From NCBI RefSeq assembly GCF_001612965.1, contig NZ_BDBL01000013.1, positions 116,972 through 180,971 of the forward strand: a DNA stretch of 64,000 nt, in the 5' to 3' direction. Shown piece after piece: positions 58,901-64,000 of the stretch (position 1 is the first letter of the stretch; each line of letters begins with the position of its first letter). The DNA comes from Nocardia kruczakiae NBRC 101016 (lineage in GTDB: Bacteria; Actinomycetota; Actinomycetes; Mycobacteriales; Mycobacteriaceae). A program made the position numbers and the translations under genes. The notes under the pieces were generated by a model, which made no database searches, was not told the DNA's origin, and worked only from the letters and a program-made list of their open reading frames with translations.

Positions 58901-60583
58901 CGCCCACGGCATCGCCTCGACCTCGACTGCGCTGATCCGGCTCACCCCGATGGCGACATCCGCGCAGTTCAGATCCCCGGCACAATCGGTGGCGACCAGC
59001 CCCACCGCATGTCCGTCGGACTGCAACCGGCAGACCAGTTCCGCCGCCGACCCTTCACGCTCGACGAATTCATCTGCCAGCGAACGCAATTCGAACGCAT
59101 CGCGCTGTCCGCGCACCACCACCTTCAGGCCCGAGGCCCGGGCGGCGAGCATCAGTGTCCGCGCGCGCGGATCGAGTTCGCGGCCGACCAGGACCCGGCC
59201 CAGCAACTTCGTTCCGTCACAGACGTCGTACCACCCGGGAATGGAGTCGCCGGGATTGCGGTCCGGGTCCGGTCGCAACCGGAGGTCACCGGTATCCGGC
59301 ATCGCCGCGGCGGCGTCCGGCCCCGACCACAACAGTCGCTGAGCGGCGTTCCACACCTGAGCCGTGGTCCAGTCCGACCCGGACTTCTCGGCGCTCCCCG
59401 GTTCGGATTCGCGGGTTTCGGCATCGAGCACCAGGCGTCCGCTTCCGTACAGCACGGCGCCGTCGATCACCAAGGCGCTCAAGCGATCCAAACGCCGCCA
59501 CACCGAGGGATCCATCGTCAGCACGCCGGATGTCGCCAGCAGCGTCGATACGGTCGCCGCGAAACTCTCCCGGCTCGCCCGCGCGGCCTTCGGCGCCGCG
59601 AGCGACAACGCCCGGCCCACCGACGACAGGCCCTGCCCCGCGGCCACGGCCGCGGCTCCGGCGGTGGCGGCGGCCGAGGCCTCGTCCGCGCACCGCTCGA
59701 CCGGGCCGGGCGGCAGTTCGACCGGCCGCTGCCGGTGTGGCGGGGACTGCAGGATGTCGCGGGCCCGGCGGTGACCGTGTTCGACCTCCCACAACCGCCA
59801 ACGGGCATGGCGCACACCGTGTTCGGTGACGGCCAACCCTCGGTGCAACGCATCGACCAGGACGTTCGCGGGGCTGTCGCCGGCGGCCTGGGCCAACGCG
59901 TTCGCGGTGGTGAGCAGCAGATCGGTGCGGGCCCGGCCGAGACGCTGTTCCAGCAGCCGCCGGATGCGGGGCTGGGAGTCGGCCAGCGCGACCAGCGACT
60001 GCAGCGTCGCCACGCCGTTGCGTCCGGGAATGGCCGCTCCGACGAAGGTGACACCGGCGGAGAGCAGGTCCCCGGCCAGCGAAATCGCCGCCGATACAAC
60101 GGGTTCCAGATCAGCGGGATGTTCGGCACTCGGGTCCCAGACGGTATCGGCGACGCCGGCGTCCTCCTCGGCGGCGGCGATCGCGTCGACCAGTCCGGGC
60201 ACCGCCGCATCGTCGCGGACCGCGGCGACCACATCCCCGGTCACCGCGTTCACCCGCATCCAGTGCACGCCCGGCAGCGCGCCCACGCGCCGGTGCACGG
60301 CCTCGGCGACCTGTTCGCTGCGCTCCGAGCACAGACCCCGCACTTCGACGATCACACGATCCTCGACGGCGGCGATCCGTCTCCTGTCCCGGCGCAGCGA
60401 CGGGTTCAGCAACGACCGCACCTCGCGCTGCAACTGCCCGGCGATATCGTCGGCGACCTCGGTCAGCCGCAGCGCGGTCTGCCCGGCGGACACCACCCGC
60501 ACGGGCAGCCGCGCGGAGCCGCCGATGAGAGCCGTCCCCGTCCGGCCGACCCCCGACACCACACCGATCAACGCCTGAAACAC
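55961..60583 (-). CDS. Giant cation-transporting P-type ATPase (CtpI-like)
   Basis: This protein has about 1540 residues, roughly twice a typical P-type ATPase. The C-terminal 750 residues contain TGES in SALTGESVT, PEGLP in AVPEGLPLV, the phosphorylation site CFDKTGTLTFG, KGAPE, TGDH in RMITGDHPVTA and the hinge AMAGDGGNDAAAI. The N-terminal 700 residues hold a heavy-metal-domain-like start and a second, degenerate ATPase-like half (LSALVIDGAVLYGSG in place of DKTG). Mycobacterial CtpI (about 1630 residues) has this layout. The ion is not known. The start is uncertain: GTG 60583 or TTG 60604. Confidence 0.85.
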   Translation of the reverse strand: MFQALIGVVSGVGRTGTALIGGSARLPVRVVSAGQTALRLTEVADDIAGQLQREVRSLLNPSLRRDRRRIAAVEDRVIVEVRGLCSERSEQVAEAVHRRVGALPGVHWMRVNAVTGDVVAAVRDDAAVPGLVDAIAAAEEDAGVADTVWDPSAEHPADLEPVVSAAISLAGDLLSAGVTFVGAAIPGRNGVATLQSLVALADSQPRIRRLLEQRLGRARTDLLLTTANALAQAAGDSPANVLVDALHRGLAVTEHGVRHARWRLWEVEHGHRRARDILQSPPHRQRPVELPPGPVERCADEASAAATAGAAAVAAGQGLSSVGRALSLAAPKAARASRESFAATVSTLLATSGVLTMDPSVWRRLDRLSALVIDGAVLYGSGRLVLDAETRESEPGSAEKSGSDWTTAQVWNAAQRLLWSGPDAAAAMPDTGDLRLRPDPDRNPGDSIPGWYDVCDGTKLLGRVLVGRELDPRARTLMLAARASGLKVVVRGQRDAFELRSLADEFVEREGSAAELVCRLQSDGHAVGLVATDCAGDLNCADVAIGVSRISAVEVEAMPWAADVVCGDLDQVMRVLLTVAPARQVSERGRVLALSACSLAGLLLAAGRSRDAWPVTAAQASGLLQGTWAGVQAARGRLPESGAPLVPWHSLEPDEVLTRLPEPERGEPAPTRSWTAPLTRIPAQLSPATRFFATVRRELADPLTPILGVGAAASAVLGSPGDAALVAGVVAVNAVVSALQRQRAENALRDLIAHERITGRRVERAVLDHDPEPPSESVPGTALMVGDVIALRTGDVVPADARLLRADDLEVDESALTGESVTVTKDSPATPGADLNHRRCMVYEASTIVNGAAVAVVVAVGSDTETNRAAAVAVPPRLGGVQAQLRALSDQALPLTLGGGSLVTALGWLRGQRIRAAIADGVAVATAAVPEGLPLVATVAQLAVARRLSRHGLLVRASRTVEALGRVNTICFDKTGTLTFGRLRLTTLADLEHQWSPEDDDPRARRLLRAAAHACPDPDDGPIVHATDQAVLDAAGRLDRDERWDTVEELPFESNRGYAATLGQTRRRHWRLIVKGAPEIVLARCTAIRTRRDGADHDEPMSADHRRAADRMIHRMAERGLRVLVVARRDLSAAPGDVVSAVEKLTLLGFIGLADTARPQARPLVGALQRNDIRVRMITGDHPVTAAAIAADLGIDADPVVTGSDLAELDDAAQSELIARSSVFARVSPQQKVRIVTTLQRRGEVVAMAGDGGNDAAAIRTADVGIGLTAQGSTAARNAADLVLTDPDPLVLLHALIEGRGMWRRVSDAVGILVGGNAGEVAFTVLGTALAGRAPLGTRQFLLVNMLTDMFPAMAVALSTERSGDEEPTGHQERADLLAAQLAARPRTDIAGDLRRTIVIRGSTTAAASTVAWSIARWTGTERRAATVALVALVGTQLGQTVLAARHSPQVWLTAAGSAAFLGTVVMTPGLSTYFGCRPLGPVGWTTALASAATATAVGALLPSRRPTEPGQLAPGPEDGESVEDRERPLSIESVGVQSH

Positions 60584-60701
60584 CGGACCTCCAAGCCCGT
60601 ACAAGTACCGTCGTCCGAGCTACTACCCAGGATTGCGGCGGCCAACCGCGAAACCGGCAGTCCGAGCGGGGCACATTGCTTCCGCCGCAGACAGGGTGCG
60701 G

Positions 60702-61643
60702 CTACCGGCATGCGGCCACCGGCACCCGGTCGGCAACCTCGTACGGGGCGGGTGCGACGAACCACCCGGCCGCGTCGGCCGGCGGCTCTTCCGAGGGGAT
60801 CGGATCGTGGAAGCGGGCGCGTTCGAACGAGCTGCCGACGGTGAACGCGGCCCCGTCGAATCGGGCCGGTCCCGCGAAGCCGGCCGCGCCGAAGTCGGCC
60901 CGGCCGCGAAACTGCGCACTGTCGAAGTACGCCCCGCCACGAAACGCCGCCCGATGAAATCGAGCGTCGCCGGCGAAGACCGCCAGGGGAAATTGGGCGC
61001 TGCCGCGGAAGGTTGTTCCGTCGAACCGCGCCCGCGTGAATCGGGCGCCGAAGAATCTGGCGGAATCGGCGAACACCGCCTCCCGGAACCACGCGGTATC
61101 GAAGGCCGCATCCTGGAAATGGGTGTCCGCGGAGAATCTCGCGCCGTCGAATCGGGTGACGCCCGCCAGATTCGCACCCTCGAATATCGCGGGGCCGACG
61201 AAAACCGCGTCGGTGAAATCGGCATCGTCGAGCTGGGCATTGCGGAAATCGAATGTGGCGCGCGACCAGCTGCGCCGAGCGCCGCGGCGGAGGTGCTCGG
61301 CTATGACCGCCGCAATGGTCCGCCGGACCGTCCGGTCGTAGCCGCCGAGCCGTCCGGTCGCGCGCGGCAGCCGGAGATAACCGCACAGTACGTCCACGCA
61401 TTGCTGGCGCGGTGTGGACGCGGAGGCGTCGGCGATATCGGCCAGCGTGCGCACGGCGGACAGCTGCGATCTTCCCTCACCGACATACAGTTGCGCCGCC
61501 GCCGAAACGAACCTGTCGGCCAGTTGCCCCGGCCACCGAAAACGCTTGCGCCGAAAAGAATTTGCCGAATTCGCTTCGCTGTCGAGCAATAGATTCGCCG
61601 CCACGGCCACCGGTGCCGGTCGGCGTTGTACGAGCACTACCAT
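60702..61643 (-). CDS. Pentapeptide-repeat protein
   Basis: This 313-residue protein has an N-terminal helical part (about residues 35-110) and then around 25 pentapeptide units of type A(R/D)FxxA, such as ARFDGTTFRGSAQF, ADFGAAGF and ARFDGAAF, which fold as a quadrilateral beta-helix. The helical part resembles that of actinobacterial membrane-associated pentapeptide proteins. GGAGG precedes the ATG at 61643. It is divergent from the kinase gene, and it may bind DNA-like partners, but that is inference. Confidence 0.82.
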   Translation of the reverse strand: MVVLVQRRPAPVAVAANLLLDSEANSANSFRRKRFRWPGQLADRFVSAAAQLYVGEGRSQLSAVRTLADIADASASTPRQQCVDVLCGYLRLPRATGRLGGYDRTVRRTIAAVIAEHLRRGARRSWSRATFDFRNAQLDDADFTDAVFVGPAIFEGANLAGVTRFDGARFSADTHFQDAAFDTAWFREAVFADSARFFGARFTRARFDGTTFRGSAQFPLAVFAGDARFHRAAFRGGAYFDSAQFRGRADFGAAGFAGPARFDGAAFTVGSSFERARFHDPIPSEEPPADAAGWFVAPAPYEVADRVPVAACR

Positions 61644-61882
61644 TCGAACCTCCTAAACGCCTGCAACGCCCAGAAAAGCTCTTCACTCGCTGTAACGACG
61701 GTATAACCGGTCGACATCCGCCATAACAATCGTCACCGAAAAGTAACCGACCGGCTACGGCGCGCCGGTCGACCTGGGCGGGATTCGGACCCTCGAAAAG
61801 CGGGAAAATCGCTGTCGGATAACCGTCCCGGGCGCGATAAAATTCACCATGTCTCGACGTCTCATCCCGGAGTGACCAGCAT

Positions 61883-63826
61883 ATGGGCGCTCGATCGGAA
61901 GGCGATGCCACCGCCGCCTTCGACCCGTTGGCCGATCGGACGGTGAACACTGTCCGGCGGCCCGCCGAAGCCGAGGAATCCACCGGCACGCTCGGGCCGC
62001 AGCCGACCGCGGCCGCTCCCGGCGCCGACCTCGAACCCGGCCACCGGATCGACGATTTCGATCTGCTGCTGGAATTGGGTCACGGCGCCTTCGCCAAGGT
62101 GTTCCTGGCGCGGCAGCGGTCGATGCAGCGCCTGGTGGCGGTGAAGATCTCCGCCGACCACGGCACCGAACCCCAGACCCTCGCCCAGCTGGATCACGAA
62201 TTCATCGTCCGGGTGTACGACCAGCGGGTGCTGCCGGACCTGGGGCTGAAACTGCTGTATATGCAATACGTTCCGGGCGGAACGCTGGCGTCGGTGCTGA
62301 CGCGGGTCCACGCGACCGCACCGGCGCGACGCAGCGGCCGGCTGCTGCTGGACGCCGTCGACGAGGCTTTGAAGGACAAGGGCGAGATTCCCACGTCGAG
62401 CAGTCACGCCCGGGAAGAGATCGCGACTCTGTCCTGGCCGGAAACCGTGGCCTGGCTCGGACGCCGGCTCGCCGAAGCCCTCGCGTACGCCGAACGGCGC
62501 GGTGTGCTGCACCGCGATATCAAGCCGGCGAACGTCCTGCTCGCCGCGGACGCCGCACCCGAACTGGCCGATTTCAACATCAGTTTCAGCGACCACCTCG
62601 CGGGCAGCAGCCCGGTGGCGTACTTCGGCGGATCGCTGGCCTACATGTCGCCCGAACATCTCGAAGCCAGCCACCCGGAGCTGCCCGGCACGGTGGACGA
62701 CCTCGACACGCGCAGCGATATCTACGCCCTCGGTGTCATGCTGTGGGAGCTGCTGACCGGGCGGCGGCCGTTCCCCCCGACCGAGGCGAAGGATTCCCAG
62801 GGCTCGGTCGAACAGCTGCTGGAGATGCGACGCCACCCGATAGCGCCGCAATTCCTCGACGACCTTCCCGCCGACTGCCCGGCCTCGCTGCGCCGCGTGC
62901 TGCTGACCTGCCTGGCACCCCAACGCACCGATCGATGGAACAACGGTACGGAGCTGGCCCAGCAATTCGAGCTGTGCCTCGACCCGCGGGCCCGCGATCT
63001 GGTCGACGCGCCCTCACACAGTCACCGGCCGCGCGGGCCGCTGTGGCCGATACCGATTCTCGCGATCGCGATCGCCGTACCGAACCTCGCGGCCGCCTGG
63101 TACAACTACTACTACAATAGGACGTTGATCGTCGGCAAACTCACGCCCGAGATGCAGCAGTCCTTCCACGACGTGGCCCGGGTGCTGTATCCGCTGGCCA
63201 TCGTCGTGGCCACCCTGCTGATCCTCTACACCGCGCGCCACCTCCTCGAGATATCCATCGGACTGCACAAGGGGCGTAGCTATCCCGACGCGGTCCTCAC
63301 CGGGGCCCGCATCGATGCGTTGCGACTGCCCAACCGGGTGGCCGCGATCGCTTTCGTGTTCTGGTTCGCCGGTGGCGTGCTGTTTCCGGTGATGCTGAAT
63401 CTGGTCGCCGGCGGCGTTCCGCGCGGCACCTACGCGCACTTCCTGCTCTCGCTGGTGGTCTGCGGTGCGGTCGCACTGGCCTATCCGTACTTCGCGATCA
63501 CCTGGTACGTGGTCCGGTTCCTGTACCCACTCTTCCTCGCACACGGCCGGTCCGACGCCGCCGACGTCGAACACCTGCGCCGGCTCGCCCGGCGCACCGG
63601 CATATACCTCACCGCGGCCGCCGCGGTACCCCTGGTCGGCGTCACCGGGATCACGTTCCTGCCCGCGCCGGACATCGAATCCATCATCTGGGCGGTCCGC
63701 ATCCTGTGCGTCGGCGGCATCATCGGCTTCATGCTCGCCTACCTGCTCTACGGAGTCAGCGAGAAGGATCTCCGCGCCCTGGAACGCGTCGCCGCCGCAT
63801 CCACGACGGACGCGGGCACCGAGTAG
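61883..63826 (+). CDS. Membrane Ser/Thr protein kinase with altered DFG motif
   Basis: This 647-residue protein has an N-terminal kinase domain (about residues 58-365). The glycine loop is LGHGAFAKV (65-73), Lys88 is in VAVKIS, the catalytic loop is HRDIKPANVL (210-219), and the SPE of subdomain VIII follows AYM. The magnesium loop reads DFN (230-232) instead of DFG. From about residue 390 there are five or six hydrophobic segments, so the kinase faces the cytoplasm from an integral membrane domain with no PASTA or other sensor. Its substrate is unknown. The ATG at 61883 is used. Confidence 0.85.
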   Translation: MGARSEGDATAAFDPLADRTVNTVRRPAEAEESTGTLGPQPTAAAPGADLEPGHRIDDFDLLLELGHGAFAKVFLARQRSMQRLVAVKISADHGTEPQTLAQLDHEFIVRVYDQRVLPDLGLKLLYMQYVPGGTLASVLTRVHATAPARRSGRLLLDAVDEALKDKGEIPTSSSHAREEIATLSWPETVAWLGRRLAEALAYAERRGVLHRDIKPANVLLAADAAPELADFNISFSDHLAGSSPVAYFGGSLAYMSPEHLEASHPELPGTVDDLDTRSDIYALGVMLWELLTGRRPFPPTEAKDSQGSVEQLLEMRRHPIAPQFLDDLPADCPASLRRVLLTCLAPQRTDRWNNGTELAQQFELCLDPRARDLVDAPSHSHRPRGPLWPIPILAIAIAVPNLAAAWYNYYYNRTLIVGKLTPEMQQSFHDVARVLYPLAIVVATLLILYTARHLLEISIGLHKGRSYPDAVLTGARIDALRLPNRVAAIAFVFWFAGGVLFPVMLNLVAGGVPRGTYAHFLLSLVVCGAVALAYPYFAITWYVVRFLYPLFLAHGRSDAADVEHLRRLARRTGIYLTAAAAVPLVGVTGITFLPAPDIESIIWAVRILCVGGIIGFMLAYLLYGVSEKDLRALERVAAASTTDAGTE

Positions 63827-63846
63827 GCGGACGCCGGACGTGCCAT

Positions 63847-64000
63847 TCAGGACAACAGTGGCCCTTCGGCCCAGCGGTACCGGTGAGCGATGGCCGGGTC
63901 GACGGCGTAACCGGCCGCCACGGTGAAAGAGCTTGTCTTGCAAGCTATCACCGCATCCGGTTGCGTCACCCGGCCCGGCAAGGTCGCCGTCGGCACGTGG
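63847..64000 (-). CDS. Partial CDS, C-terminal end only
   Basis: A minus-strand frame stays open from the window edge to a TGA at 63847-63849, giving about 50 residues that end in TSSFTVAAGYAVDPAIAHRYRWAEGPLLS-like sequence (GYAVDPAIAHRYRW). The composition looks coding, but the family cannot be named from so little. It converges with the kinase gene. Confidence 0.4.
   Translation of the reverse strand, partial: HVPTATLPGRVTQPDAVIACKTSSFTVAAGYAVDPAIAHRYRWAEGPLLS

Noticed and set aside
1..64000. tRNA, rRNA and CRISPR arrays
   Set aside because: I scanned for T-loop-like GGTTCGAATCC strings and for regularly spaced repeats. The few partial matches, such as one near 2454, lie inside coding sequence, and no spaced repeats were found.

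Overview
The window is high-GC actinobacterial DNA. Its gene content points to a mycolic-acid-bearing member of the Mycobacteriales, most likely Nocardia or a close relative: a mycofactocin locus, Lsr2, a DesA3-type desaturase with its reductase, a WS/DGAT acyltransferase, a KstR-like operator, a PIG-L (Mca/MshB-like) deacetylase, a SigF-type sigma factor and a set of cell-wall hydrolases of mycobacteriophage type. I see no tRNA, rRNA, CRISPR array, transposase or integrase.

Layout. 0-4.4 kb: a compact mycofactocin locus (mftR divergent from mftA-mftB-mftC-mftD and a mycofactocin-type SDR) with no mftE or mftF beside it. 4.7-9.1 kb: an epimerase, an HTH regulator with a Nudix-like C-terminus, an NmrA-type gene broken by one extra G, and a DUF5996 gene. 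9.1-13.1 kb: four phage-like genes, three of them predicted wall hydrolases without signal peptides: DUF4185 (predicted endo-D-arabinanase), a small Cys-containing protein, a GH25-like muramidase and a LysB-like mycolyl esterase. Together these could cut every layer of the mycolyl-arabinogalactan-peptidoglycan wall. 13.1-15.9 kb: a SigF/SigB-type sigma factor, a class III adenylate cyclase and a secreted hydrolase. 16.0-24.6 kb: an IclR regulator and an eight-gene operon for organosulfur uptake and desulfonation (ABC transporter, DszB-like desulfinase, two SsuD-like monooxygenases, class II aldolase, a second binding-protein-fold protein).

24.7-36.6 kb: a cold-shock protein, a small protein with a WPDPSPL motif, a thiolase/DUF35 pair behind a KstR-like site, a stand-alone EF-G-like protein with degenerate nucleotide motifs, a 31-residue hydrophobic peptide, SRPBCC plus zinc alcohol dehydrogenase, Lsr2, a MetE-like protein, a WS/DGAT-thioesterase-DUF427 group and a beta-carbonic anhydrase. 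36.8-49.2 kb: an amino-acid permease, GH15 trehalase-like enzyme, small membrane proteins, a Baeyer-Villiger monooxygenase, a PIG-L deacetylase, ilvD and the desaturase operon. 49.2-64 kb: a RibD-like reductase, an ECF sigma factor with its cupin and two SDRs sharing one promoter motif, a degenerate HATPase protein, a MerR/HspR-like regulator divergent from Hsp20, a cluster of small proteins that includes a second WPDPSPL protein, a broken XRE gene, a giant P-type ATPase, a pentapeptide-repeat protein, a membrane Ser/Thr kinase and a partial gene.

Regulation can be read in several places. GTTT-N15/17-GGGTAT-like promoters (SigF type) precede the sigma gene itself, the cold-shock gene, the first WPDPSPL gene, the SRPBCC-ADH operon and the DUF6131 gene, which suggests a local stress regulon. 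The ECF sigma gene and the SDR pair share an ACCGATGAC-N16-CGTCA promoter. The Hsp20/MerR intergenic region has a CIRCE-like repeat and two further dyads. All functions are inferred from sequence reading alone; no database search was possible.
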